Origin: Acidimicrobiaceae bacterium
Lineage (GTDB): Bacteria; Actinomycetota; Acidimicrobiia; Acidimicrobiales; RAAP-2
Direction of reading: 5' to 3'
NCBI GenBank assembly: GCA_003141815.1
Contig: PLNQ01000052.1
Location: 6,673-39,017, forward strand
DNA: 32,345 bases
Numbering within the stretch: position 1 is the first letter of the stretch; the number at the start of each line of letters is the position of its first letter. The translations under genes were made by a program, and so were the position numbers. Below, piece after piece: positions 1 to 7,754 of this stretch. The notes beneath the pieces were generated by a model that saw only the letters and a list, made by a program, of their open reading frames with translations, was not told where the DNA came from and did not search any database.

Positions 1-441
1 GAACGGCCCGACGTCTTCGAGAAGATATCTTCGATGACCCTCGAAGAACGCAAGAGTCTCGTCGACGAGATGCTCCGTTGGACGACCGTGACGATGCACT
101 TTCGTCGGACCGTCACCATGGATACCGAACTCAACGGGAAGTCCTTGAAGGCTGGCGACAAGGTCGTGCTCTGGTACACGTCGGCCAACGACGACGAGAA
201 CCACTTTGATAACCCCAGTGAGTTTCAACCCGACCGTTCGCCAAACGACCACGTCGCCTTTGGACTCCACAGTCCGCATCTTTGCCTTGGTGCGCACCTG
301 GCCCGTCTCGAGATGCGGGTCCTCTTCGAGGAGATCGCCAAGCGCTGGCAGAAGGTGGAACTCGCCGAAGAGCCCGAGCGCCTTCGCTCGAACTTCATTA
401 GTGGTATCAAAAACCTGCCGATTCGCGTGACCTGGTACTAG
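1..441 (+). CDS. Cytochrome P450, C-terminal part (5' end outside window)
   Basis: A haem-thiolate monooxygenase that would use redox partners to hydroxylate a small organic substrate; the substrate cannot be read from the sequence. The frame is open from base 1, so the internal ATG at 34 is not the true start and about 146 C-terminal codons are present. The K-helix ExxR motif (EMLR) is visible near base 67, followed by the PERF-like region (QPDRS) and the haem-binding loop FGLHSPHLCLG, whose cysteine ligand codon is at 283-285. Most bacterial P450s of this type have glycine-rich FGGGGPHFCLG here, so the L-H-S stretch is a small departure. The gene converges on the glutamine-synthetase-like gene and the two stop codons overlap in a CTAG. 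Family assignment is firm; subfamily is not. Confidence 0.93.
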   Translation, partial: ERPDVFEKISSMTLEERKSLVDEMLRWTTVTMHFRRTVTMDTELNGKSLKAGDKVVLWYTSANDDENHFDNPSEFQPDRSPNDHVAFGLHSPHLCLGAHLARLEMRVLFEEIAKRWQKVELAEEPERLRSNFISGIKNLPIRVTWY

Positions 442-1727
442 AGGAACGGCAAGTACTCGCGGAGCTCCCAGTCCGTCGTCGCCGCTGTGTAGCGATCCCA
501 CTCGGCCCGCTTCACCATGACGTGTTGCGCCACAAGGTCACTACCAATCGCTTCCACTAGGGCCGTGTCAGCTTCGAGGACGTCAAGGGCTTCGGCCAGT
601 GAGGCGGGCACGCCCACCGTCGCGTCGATGCTGTCGAGACCGTTGCCACCTTCGGCCTTGCCCGGGTCGGCCTTCGTGATCACCCCGAGGAGGGCCGCCT
701 GCAAGACGGCGGCGATCGCAGTGTGCACGACGGCGGCACCGTCACTGAGGCGGTGTTCCAGCCTGGCGCCGCTCCCGCGTTCACCCGGCACGCGAATCGT
801 CGCGCCACGGTGGTCGTAGCCCCAGTTCGCCCAGTACCCCGAGAGCGACGCGGGACGCAGGCGCTTGTACGCGTTGACCGTGGGGGCGCAGAGTCCCGCG
901 AGCGCGCGATGGTGTTCGAGAAGTCCGCCAATAGCGTGCTTCGCGAGCGCTGAGAGACCGTCCTTGCTCGACTCTTCATTGATCACGTTCTCGTCGTCGG
1001 CGTTTCGAAACGAGAAGTTGATGTGAAGACCCGATCCCCCGCGGTCAGTGAGAGGCTTGCCCATGAAGGTCACCATCAGTCCGAGTTGGTGCGCCACTTC
1101 ACGCGCGAGGACTTTGAAGAGGAAAGCGTCGTCAGCGGCCTTCAGGGCGTCCCCGTAGCGAAGCGTGAACTCGAACTGTGGCGTGTCGTACTCGGAGTTG
1201 ACCGACTCGAGAGGAATCTCGGCCTCGGCGCACGCCGACCAGATGGCGTCGATGAGACCGAAGGGATCGACGGCCGGTCCCGTGCCGTACACGAAGGCGC
1301 CTGGCGTTTCCATGGGTTTCCACCCGCCTTCACCATCGGGCACGAACACGTAGGCCTCGAGTTCGACGCCCACGTACGACTCGTAGCCCAGCGCTCGCCA
1401 GTCCGTTACGGCTTTACGAAGCGCGTTTCGCGGCGAGACCGAGAACGGTGCATCACTTCGAACGAGATCGGCGACCACGACTTTGGTGTTGGCCTCCCAA
1501 CTTGGTCGAAGGTCCGACATATCGAAGACCGCGTCAAAGTCCGGCAGACCTTCGCGCCAGTGACTCCCGGGCGTTTCTGGGGTCATGACACGGTCGTAGC
1601 CGAGCGCCCACGTACCGGTGCAGTGGCGCGTGCCGCGGTCGGCCAAACTGGCGGGCACGTACTTACCGCGTGCGAGACCTAGATGATCGGGCCACAACAC
1701 CCGTACCCGGTCAAATGAACTGGTCAT
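438..1727 (-). CDS. Glutamine-synthetase-family ligase (gamma-glutamyl-amine type)
   Basis: A 429-residue member of the GlnA/PuuA superfamily: ATP-dependent ligation of glutamate to ammonia or, in catabolic paralogues, to an amine. The N-terminal segment has the LARGKYVP signature. The catalytic barrel shows the SEYDTPQFE glutamate-binding segment, the GSGLHINFS ATP/metal loop, PTVNAYKRL, and the RVPGERG and LEHRLSDG segments near the C-terminus. The open frame extends 77 codons further upstream, but that part overlaps the divergent gene. The ATG at 1727 is preceded by GGAGG four bases away and starts in register with the family. The setting beside a P450 and a ring-cleavage cluster favours glutamylation of an amine substrate over nitrogen assimilation; this is inference. 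Gene context resembles the use of GS-like enzymes in isopropylamine, putrescine and aniline catabolism. Confidence 0.85.
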   Translation of the reverse strand: MTSSFDRVRVLWPDHLGLARGKYVPASLADRGTRHCTGTWALGYDRVMTPETPGSHWREGLPDFDAVFDMSDLRPSWEANTKVVVADLVRSDAPFSVSPRNALRKAVTDWRALGYESYVGVELEAYVFVPDGEGGWKPMETPGAFVYGTGPAVDPFGLIDAIWSACAEAEIPLESVNSEYDTPQFEFTLRYGDALKAADDAFLFKVLAREVAHQLGLMVTFMGKPLTDRGGSGLHINFSFRNADDENVINEESSKDGLSALAKHAIGGLLEHHRALAGLCAPTVNAYKRLRPASLSGYWANWGYDHRGATIRVPGERGSGARLEHRLSDGAAVVHTAIAAVLQAALLGVITKADPGKAEGGNGLDSIDATVGVPASLAEALDVLEADTALVEAIGSDLVAQHVMVKRAEWDRYTAATTDWELREYLPFL

Positions 1728-1763
1728 GAAGCCTCCAAGTGTGACTTTGGCGAAAGTAGCACG

Positions 1764-1769
1764 AGAATA
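1764..1769 (-). promoter_or_regulatory. Putative -10 element for the glutamine-synthetase-like gene
   Basis: Read on the minus strand this is TATTCT, fitting the actinobacterial TAnnnT pattern. It would give a leader of about 30 bases containing the GGAGG site. Its -35 position would fall against the inverted repeat at 1785-1806. Confidence 0.4.
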
Positions 1770-1782
1770 GCGACCCCGTTCG

Positions 1783-1788
1783 TAAAAT
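1783..1788 (+). promoter_or_regulatory. Putative -10 element for the hpaG-E-D operon
   Basis: TAAAAT fits TAnnnT and would start transcription near 1795, giving a leader of about 33 bases with GGAGG at 1819-1823. The hexamer overlaps the inverted repeat, so a bound repressor would block it. Confidence 0.4.
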
Positions 1789-1806
1789 GAGATACTCATT
1801 TGAGTA
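1785..1806. promoter_or_regulatory. Nested inverted repeats, probable MarR-family operator
   Basis: Two perfect inverted repeats share a central half-site: AAATGAG-ATA-CTCATTT (1785-1801) and TACTCA-TT-TGAGTA (1793-1806). This gives three TGAG/CTCA half-sites in 22 bases, between the two divergent genes. Size, symmetry and position are typical of a MarR dimer site. The obvious candidate ligand is the MarR protein encoded at the end of the divergent operon. Confidence 0.6.
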
Positions 1807-1827
1807 CAAACGATTTCCGGAGGCATC

Positions 1828-2721
1828 GTGGAATATCGCCGAATTCTGCTTGACGGCAACGTCGTCGACGTCACACGTGACGGCAACGCGTTGGTGGCCG
1901 CCGACGGACGGCGGGTAGAAGCGGCAACCGCGACGCACCTCTCACCCGTGTCACCCACGAAGATCCTCTGTTGTCATCTCAACCACGTGTCTCGCGTACG
2001 CGAGTTCGGCATCGAACTCCCCCCGGCCCCCACCTGGTTTCAAAAGCCCGTCTCGGCTCTCAACGCCCACAACGGTGCGGTAGTTCGCCCAGCGAACTGC
2101 CAATTCTTGAACTACGAGGGCGAGGTTGCCATCGTCATCGGCCGCACCGCACGCAACATCAAGCTCGCCGACGCGGCGCACTACATCGCGGGATACACCA
2201 TCGCCAATGACTTTGGCTTGCACGACTTTCGTGACACCGACGCCGGATCGATGCTGCGCGTGAAAGGTGCCGACACACTGTGTCCGCTGGGTCCCGGACT
2301 GGTCACCGGTTGGGACTTTCGTAATAAGTCCATGCGAACGATCGTGAACGGCATCGTCCGCCAAGACGGCTCGACCGAGGAGATGGCGTGGGACATGCAC
2401 TACCTAGTCACGGACGTCGCGCGGCTGATCACGTTGGTTCCCGGTGACGTCATTCTCTCGGGTACGCCGGCGTTCTCTCGACCGGTCGAACCCGGTGACG
2501 TCGTTACCGTGGAGGTAGAGGGTCTCGGAGTCCTCACGAACCACGTGGTCTCCTCACCCGATCCCGTCAGTGAGGAAGTCGGTGCGCAACCCACCGCGAC
2601 TGAGGAAGTACTCTCGACCACCTATGGGGGCGACTGGGAGTTTCGCGGACAACGCCGTCCCCATCCCACGGAACGTTCTGCTCTCCCGTACCCACGCGTG
2701 CGTCCACGGTTCGAATCGTGA
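1828..2721 (+). CDS. hpaG: Fumarylacetoacetate hydrolase family protein, HpaG-like isomerase/decarboxylase
   Basis: A 297-residue single-domain FAH-fold enzyme. The family acts on metal-bound oxo-acids; in homoprotocatechuate breakdown HpaG decarboxylates and isomerises the C7 dioic acid. The metal triad is visible as the E97-G-E99 pair in NYEGEV and D128 in NDFGLHDFR. The GxGPGLVTGWDF and LSGTPAFSRPVEPGD segments are also typical. E. coli HpaG is a fusion of two such domains, whereas this protein has one and may do only one of the two steps. The GTG start has GGAGG four bases upstream. It is the first gene of the operon, and its stop overlaps the next start by 4 bases. The exact substrate is inferred from the neighbouring hpaE- and hpaD-like genes. 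Confidence 0.82.
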   Translation: MEYRRILLDGNVVDVTRDGNALVAADGRRVEAATATHLSPVSPTKILCCHLNHVSRVREFGIELPPAPTWFQKPVSALNAHNGAVVRPANCQFLNYEGEVAIVIGRTARNIKLADAAHYIAGYTIANDFGLHDFRDTDAGSMLRVKGADTLCPLGPGLVTGWDFRNKSMRTIVNGIVRQDGSTEEMAWDMHYLVTDVARLITLVPGDVILSGTPAFSRPVEPGDVVTVEVEGLGVLTNHVVSSPDPVSEEVGAQPTATEEVLSTTYGGDWEFRGQRRPHPTERSALPYPRVRPRFES

Positions 2722-4184
2722 GTGAAGATCGCACCAACGTCGGCGGAGTCGCGGTCGCGACGGGACACTTCATCAACAACGTCCGGGTATCGTCACACGC
2801 CACCTTCGAAGACCGTTCGCCGCTCGACTGGTCGTTGAAACTCGCCGACGTAGCCCGTGGAACCGCGCGCGACGCTGAGATGGCCGTGAGTGCCGCGCTG
2901 GATGCCTTTCCCGCCTGGGCGGCGCTGAGCACAAAGCAACGCGCGAAGTATCTCCACCGTCTCGCTGACCTGATCGACGAGAACGTCGAGCGCATCGCCA
3001 CCGTCGAATGTCTCGATATGGCGATGCTCGTCGAGAGTCTTCGACTTCGCGTGATCCCTCGCGCCGCACGGAACTTTCGCGCGTACGCTGATCTCGCCGA
3101 GTCCTACGAGCCGAGACAATGGGCGTCCAACGGCACGCACAACATGGTGCTGCGCATGCCCGCGGGACCCACAGTCGTCATCACGCCCTGGAACGCGCCC
3201 TTCATGCTTTCGACGTGGAAGTGCGCCCCGGCCCTCGCGGCGGGTAACACCGTCGTCCTCAAACCCGCGGAGTGGTCCCCACTCAGCTGCTCGCTGTTGA
3301 TGGACCTCGTGCTCGAAGCCGAGTTTCCTCCCGGCGTCTTCAACCTGGTGCAAGGAATGGGCGACGAAGTAGGTGCTTCACTCGTCGCCGAAGCGCGCGT
3401 TCGCCGTATCTCGTTTACCGGGTCACCCGAGACCGGGCGACGCATTGGTGTCGCCGCGGCGAAGAATCTCGTCCCCTTCACCGCTGAACTCGGGGGCAAG
3501 GGCCCCTTCGTCGTCTTCGCCGACGCCGACCTGGATCTCGCCACCGAGAAGGCCACCCTTATGTACGATGACGCCGGACAGGTCTGCTTAGCGGGAACGA
3601 GACTCATCGTTGAGGCCAGCATTCGTGACGACTTCCTCGAGCGCCTCACGAACTTGACCGAGCAACACGTTCTCGGCGATAGTCGAGACCGGGACACCAC
3701 CATTTCGCCACTCATCCACCCTGACCACTTTGCGCGGGTGGAAGGGTTTGTGCAGCGTTCCCTCGCCGCGGGTGACACGCTCCTCTTCGGCGGTGAGCGC
3801 TTGAAGGATGACGGACTATGGTTCGAGCCCACACTCATCGAGCCGCGCGACAATGACGCCGAGATCGTCCAGCGCGAGGTCTTCGGTCCGGTGTTGACTC
3901 TCCAAACCTTCGAGAGCGAAGCCGAAGCCATCGAACTGGCGAACTCCACGAAGTACGGGCTAACCGCCATGGTCTTTACCTCCGACCAGAAGAAGGCCGA
4001 CCGCTTCGGTCAGAGCGTGCGAGCGGGAACGATCTGGGTGAACTGTTTCCTGGTCCGTGACCTCACCGCACCCTTCGGGGGCATTGGCATCAGCGGCGTG
4101 GGACGCGAGGGCGGCGACTACGCCCTCGACTTCTACAGCGACCTCAAGACCTACCAAGTGAAAGAAGAGACCACCAATGGGTGA
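2718..4184 (+). CDS. hpaE: Aldehyde dehydrogenase, HpaE-like (5-carboxymethyl-2-hydroxymuconate semialdehyde dehydrogenase)
   Basis: NAD-dependent aldehyde dehydrogenase of 488 residues, the same length as E. coli HpaE. It would oxidise the ring-cleavage semialdehyde to the dicarboxylic acid. Catalytic residues are all present: N159 in TPWNAPF, the NAD-site lysine K182 in LKPAEW, the FTGSPETG loop near 233-240, general base E257 in ELGGKG and nucleophile C290 in GQVCLAG. The GTG start overlaps the preceding stop (GTGA), implying translational coupling, and the 3' end overlaps the dioxygenase gene by 8 bases. The ALDH family is certain. The substrate is supported by being sandwiched between an hpaG-like and an hpaD-like gene, but ALDH sequences alone do not fix it. 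Confidence 0.85.
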   Translation: MSEDRTNVGGVAVATGHFINNVRVSSHATFEDRSPLDWSLKLADVARGTARDAEMAVSAALDAFPAWAALSTKQRAKYLHRLADLIDENVERIATVECLDMAMLVESLRLRVIPRAARNFRAYADLAESYEPRQWASNGTHNMVLRMPAGPTVVITPWNAPFMLSTWKCAPALAAGNTVVLKPAEWSPLSCSLLMDLVLEAEFPPGVFNLVQGMGDEVGASLVAEARVRRISFTGSPETGRRIGVAAAKNLVPFTAELGGKGPFVVFADADLDLATEKATLMYDDAGQVCLAGTRLIVEASIRDDFLERLTNLTEQHVLGDSRDRDTTISPLIHPDHFARVEGFVQRSLAAGDTLLFGGERLKDDGLWFEPTLIEPRDNDAEIVQREVFGPVLTLQTFESEAEAIELANSTKYGLTAMVFTSDQKKADRFGQSVRAGTIWVNCFLVRDLTAPFGGIGISGVGREGGDYALDFYSDLKTYQVKEETTNG

Positions 4185-5064
4185 AATCGTCGGCGCGGGC
4201 TTCCTCGCGCACGTGCCCACCATCGTCCTACCCGACGACGTTCGCCGTGAGCTGAATAACGGAGAAGAGAGCACGCTCTACACCGGGCTGCACCAACTAC
4301 GTCGTGAGGTCTTTGACGTATTGAAGCCCGATCTCGTCATCGTGTTCGACAGTCACTGGTTCACCACCGTCGAGTTCGTCATCACCTCTGCCGACCGTCG
4401 ACTCGGTTACTTCACCTCCGAAGAACTACCCCGAGGAATGTCAAGCGTTCCCTACGACGTGAGAGGTGATCCCTCCTTCGCCAAACTCGTGGGTGAGATC
4501 GCCGACGCCACACCAGAGTGCTGGATCACGCCGATCGACAACGAACACCTTCCCATCATGTACGCGACCACGAACTTCTTCTCATTTCTCCAAGGAGACG
4601 AGGCGTGGCTTTCAGTCAGCACCTGTCAGACCTCGGAACCGCGTGACTTCGAGGCCGTTGGTAGGGTCATCGCCTCGGCGATCGAGCAGAGCGATCGACG
4701 TGTCGTGCTCATCGCGTCGGGCGCACTCAGTCACACCTTTCATACGCTTCGAACGCTTCGTAGTCACGAAGCCGCCGGCGAGGAGCACATCTTCTCCGAG
4801 GAGGCCAGAGTCGCAGACCATAGAGTCATCGACGCGTGGCTCCGAGGCGACCACGCGAGCGTCATCGACAACTACCCGGAGTTCTTCAAAGTCAAACCCG
4901 AAGGTCGTTTCGCGCACTACCAGATGATGGTCGCCGCGCTCGGAGGACGCGACTGCGTGGCCCCGGGGCGCCTCTATTCGCATTACGAGAACTCCATCGG
5001 CACAGGCCAAGTTCACGTATGGTTCGATCAACCCCAAAACGGTTGGACAGGAGCATCAACGTGA
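4177..5064 (+). CDS. hpaD: Class III extradiol ring-cleavage dioxygenase, HpaD-like
   Basis: A 295-residue LigB-type Fe(II) dioxygenase that opens a catechol ring next to the hydroxyls; the best match I recognise is 3,4-dihydroxyphenylacetate 2,3-dioxygenase of the E. coli HpaD type. Shared blocks include VFDSHWF, ASGALSHTF and the PEF...EG segment before the C-terminal helix. Likely iron ligands are H12 (LAHVPT), H60 (DSHW) and E242 (KPEGRF), with H186 (ALSHTF) as the catalytic histidine. The ATG at 4177 lies inside the end of the dehydrogenase gene. This gene defines the pathway: an extradiol dioxygenase followed by semialdehyde oxidation is the meta route. Homoprotocatechuate is the most likely substrate, but a related substituted catechol is possible. 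Confidence 0.85.
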   Translation: MGEIVGAGFLAHVPTIVLPDDVRRELNNGEESTLYTGLHQLRREVFDVLKPDLVIVFDSHWFTTVEFVITSADRRLGYFTSEELPRGMSSVPYDVRGDPSFAKLVGEIADATPECWITPIDNEHLPIMYATTNFFSFLQGDEAWLSVSTCQTSEPRDFEAVGRVIASAIEQSDRRVVLIASGALSHTFHTLRTLRSHEAAGEEHIFSEEARVADHRVIDAWLRGDHASVIDNYPEFFKVKPEGRFAHYQMMVAALGGRDCVAPGRLYSHYENSIGTGQVHVWFDQPQNGWTGAST

Positions 5065-5855
5065 ACCTTCGTGGTCTGCCTTACCCTCGCACCACGAGTG
5101 GTCGAGCGTCGCTCTTGCCACCAACACCGTGGCACTACTCGGGTGATCTCCTCACCGTGGAGTACCGAACCAATCCCTCAGCCATCGCCGCTCTGCTGCC
5201 TGACGGTGTCTCGCTGGCGAACGAGGAGGAGGATCCCGGTGCCGTGGCGTTCATCTGGGCCGACTGGCAGAGCTGTGGTGACGACGGATCGGAACTGCTC
5301 GATCCCGTGCGCGCACAGTACAAGGAGGCGTTCCTGGTGGTGCGCTGTCGCTACCAGGATCGTCTCTACAGCCGATGCCTCTTCATTTGGGTGGACAAGG
5401 ACTTCGCGCTGGTGAGGGGGCAGATCCAGGGGTACCCGAAGAAGCTCGGCTCGATTCACCAAACGAGACCCGTCGCCCGTGGTCGGGCCGGGCCCCGCCT
5501 CGAAGCCGGCGGATCCTTCGGAATGACGCTTGCCGCAGGCGACCGTCGTCTCGCGCAGGCAACGGTGACGCTCCTCGGTGAAAGTGCGACCAATGGCTTC
5601 GTCAACGGTCACGCGATGTTGCACCACCGCTGGTTCCCCCGCGTCGAAATGGATGATCGTGACGCGCTGAGTGACGTCGTCACGATGGCCGGCGTGGAAC
5701 TCGACCTCGGTCCCTCGTATGGCGGATCGGCGACGCTCGAACTCTTCGACTCACCCACGGAGGAACTTCTCTCCCTCGCGCCTCGAGAGATCCTCGGCGG
5801 CTACTTCCGATCGGTCGGTACCACCTTCAACGGTGGCACCACCCTCGAGGATTAA
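5061..5855 (+). CDS. Acetoacetate decarboxylase family protein
   Basis: A 264-residue protein of the ADC fold, whose members form a Schiff base with a beta-keto or related carbonyl acid and decarboxylate or otherwise rearrange it. The active-site lysine pair is visible as K127-K128 in GYPKKLG, matching the paired lysines of clostridial ADC. The frame is open further upstream, but the start is the GTG at 5061: it overlaps the dioxygenase stop (GTGA) and has AGGAG at 5049-5053, seven bases away. No ADC protein belongs to the classical homoprotocatechuate route. Here it may supply a decarboxylation that the one-domain HpaG-like protein cannot, or act on a different ring-cleavage product. This is inference only. 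Confidence 0.82.
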   Translation: MNLRGLPYPRTTSGRASLLPPTPWHYSGDLLTVEYRTNPSAIAALLPDGVSLANEEEDPGAVAFIWADWQSCGDDGSELLDPVRAQYKEAFLVVRCRYQDRLYSRCLFIWVDKDFALVRGQIQGYPKKLGSIHQTRPVARGRAGPRLEAGGSFGMTLAAGDRRLAQATVTLLGESATNGFVNGHAMLHHRWFPRVEMDDRDALSDVVTMAGVELDLGPSYGGSATLELFDSPTEELLSLAPREILGGYFRSVGTTFNGGTTLED

Positions 5856-5857
5856 GC

Positions 5858-6391
5858 GTGTCACGACGAATCGCAAGTTCTAAGGCCACCGTCGTCTCGC
5901 AGGCCGAACGTGACATTCGCGCTCGTCTGGACGATCACGAACTCGACTTCACCGCCATGAGCGCGATTTCCAACATCTATCGAGCGGGCTCGGCGGTGCG
6001 TAATCATATGGAGCGTTCGCTTTTGGCCGACTACGACCTCAGCTGGGTCGCCTTCACGGTGCTCTGGGTGTTGTGGATCTGGGGCGAGCAAGAAACCGGC
6101 CACGTGGCCGTCGAGGCCGGCATCACGAAAGGAACCCTGACCGGTGTCATGAAGACGCTGCAGGCGCGAAAGCTGATCAAACGAATCCCCCACCGTGACG
6201 ATCGACGACGAGTGTCAATTGGCCTCACTAAAGCGGGTGTGCGACTCATCGAACAGGTGTTCCCGGAGTTCAATACCCACGAAACGCTCGCGGTGAGCGC
6301 ACTGACGGTGGCTGAACAGCACGAACTCGCCCGACTGTTGCGGTTGGTTCTCAAACAAGTCAGTAGCGCGAATCACGATGAGGACGCGTAA
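5858..6391 (+). CDS. MarR-family transcriptional regulator, probable local repressor
   Basis: A 177-residue winged-helix regulator. After a 40-residue N-terminal helix region, the MarR core runs from about residue 45 to 150. It has the recognition helix EAGITKGTLTGVMKTLQARKLI and the wing PHRDDRRRVSIGLTKAG. The GTG start lies two bases after the previous stop, with GAGG upstream, so it is the last gene of the catabolic operon. E. coli HpaR is also a MarR protein that represses its hpa operon until substrate binds. The inverted repeats at 1785-1806 are the natural target here. Family is certain; ligand and direction of regulation are inferred. Confidence 0.88.
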   Translation: MSRRIASSKATVVSQAERDIRARLDDHELDFTAMSAISNIYRAGSAVRNHMERSLLADYDLSWVAFTVLWVLWIWGEQETGHVAVEAGITKGTLTGVMKTLQARKLIKRIPHRDDRRRVSIGLTKAGVRLIEQVFPEFNTHETLAVSALTVAEQHELARLLRLVLKQVSSANHDEDA

Positions 6392-6469
6392 GCCCAGGTT
6401 GTTCTGGCAAAGCTGGCGTCACCGTCCTCACTCCTCGACGAGAGCTCGCCTTCCTCATGAACCAGAACG

Positions 6470-7696
6470 TCAGGAGTTCGTAAGGACCTCTTGAATTCGG
6501 CTGCTGGCAAGCTTGATCCGGTCGAAGTCCTGGGAGAAGTTGATGCGAAAGTGACCGCGGCCTTCTATTCCGAACTGATAGCCGGGACTCACGAGCACGC
6601 CGTTCTTCTTCAACGAAACCGCCAACGCGTAATCATCGTTCGCGCCATGGCGTTGCGCCCAAGGGCTTTCACTCGCGTCGGGAAAGACGTAGGAACTGCC
6701 GGCCGGCGAGGACACTTTCATGCCGGGAACTTTCGGCAGCGCACCGACCAGAAAGTCTCGAATCTCCTGGTGGTCCTTGGTGCGGTCGCTGAGCCACGTT
6801 CCGTCGTTGTCCATCCAGTGACGGAGTGCGTGCTGCGCGTACCCCGCGGTGCGAAGCGACGCGAGTGAGATGACCTGTTCCATCGCCTCGATGACGATGC
6901 TCGGGCCAATTGCCGCGCCAAGTCGGTAACCACTCATCGATTCGGTCTTGGACGGACCGAGCAGCGTCACGGTGCGTTCAGACATACCTGGCAACGTGCC
7001 GATGTGCACGAATTCGTTGTCGTCAAAGATCAAACGACAGTAGAGCTGGTCGACGATCGCCCACAAATCGTTCGCCACAATCCATGAGGCCAGTCGTTCA
7101 GCCGTCTCACGGGCGTAGATCCCACCCGTCGGATTATTGGGGTGGGAGAGAACGATCCCTCGTGCGCCACTTCGTGCAGCTTCGTCGAGGTCGCCTTGAT
7201 CGATTGACATAATGCCCTGCTCGCTCTGGCGCAAGGCAATCCGGTGCGCCTTCGCGCCAAGGTACGCACAGATCCGTTCGTCCATGAAATACTCCTTCGA
7301 TGGGAATGCCACGACGTCACCAGGGGCCACGAGTGCTGAGAACGAAGTGAAGAGTCCGCCCTGGGTGCCGGGCGTCAAGATCAAGTCGAGCGCCGGATCA
7401 ACGTCTCGCCCGAGCAGGGACCCTATTCGTGGGGCCAGGAGGCGACGCACGGCGACGCTCCCTCGATACGGGGAGTACGCCTCGGTGTTATCAACAACCG
7501 CTGCATCAAAGTCAGCTCGTGCCGACGAGGGCGGAAGAAAGGCCTTCGTGTCGCCGTGCGTTAAGTCGATGAGGTCATCGGGACCGGGCGTCGAAGCGAC
7601 GGCTCGATCCATCTCGCGCACCGACGCCCCGTAGAACGATGCGTAGGCACCTAGTTCTGCCGCGACGAGAGCGGGAGGGCGGTTGTACATTGTCAT
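6470..7696 (-). CDS. Class I/II (fold type I) PLP-dependent aminotransferase
   Basis: A 408-residue pyridoxal-phosphate enzyme transferring an amino group between an amino acid and a 2-oxo acid; specificity unknown. The NNPTGG motif, the DQLYCRL segment and the PLP-lysine context GPSKTESMSGYRLG are all present, as is the C-terminal RINFS arginine region that binds the substrate carboxylate. The first of two ATGs (7696) is chosen because AAGGAG lies five bases upstream. It follows the hydroxyacid dehydrogenase gene by 58 bases on the same strand, so the two probably form an operon that interconverts an amino acid, its oxo acid and the hydroxy acid. It converges on the MarR gene without an obvious terminator. 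Confidence 0.88.
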   Translation of the reverse strand: MTMYNRPPALVAAELGAYASFYGASVREMDRAVASTPGPDDLIDLTHGDTKAFLPPSSARADFDAAVVDNTEAYSPYRGSVAVRRLLAPRIGSLLGRDVDPALDLILTPGTQGGLFTSFSALVAPGDVVAFPSKEYFMDERICAYLGAKAHRIALRQSEQGIMSIDQGDLDEAARSGARGIVLSHPNNPTGGIYARETAERLASWIVANDLWAIVDQLYCRLIFDDNEFVHIGTLPGMSERTVTLLGPSKTESMSGYRLGAAIGPSIVIEAMEQVISLASLRTAGYAQHALRHWMDNDGTWLSDRTKDHQEIRDFLVGALPKVPGMKVSSPAGSSYVFPDASESPWAQRHGANDDYALAVSLKKNGVLVSPGYQFGIEGRGHFRINFSQDFDRIKLASSRIQEVLTNS

Positions 7697-7754
7697 ACTT
7701 TCTCCTTGGAGAATTAAGTGCGAAGCCCGCGCGGACCATCCGCTGCGCGAAACG

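Noticed and set aside
1728..1958. 77-codon N-terminal extension of the glutamine-synthetase-like frame
   Set aside because: It overlaps the divergent hpaG-like gene and the shared promoter, has no family similarity, and the ATG at 1727 has a good ribosome site.
6401..6468. GTTCTGG ... CCAGAAC inverted repeat between the convergent MarR and aminotransferase genes, considered as a two-way terminator
   Set aside because: The arms are only seven bases with a loop of over 50 bases and no T-run on either strand.
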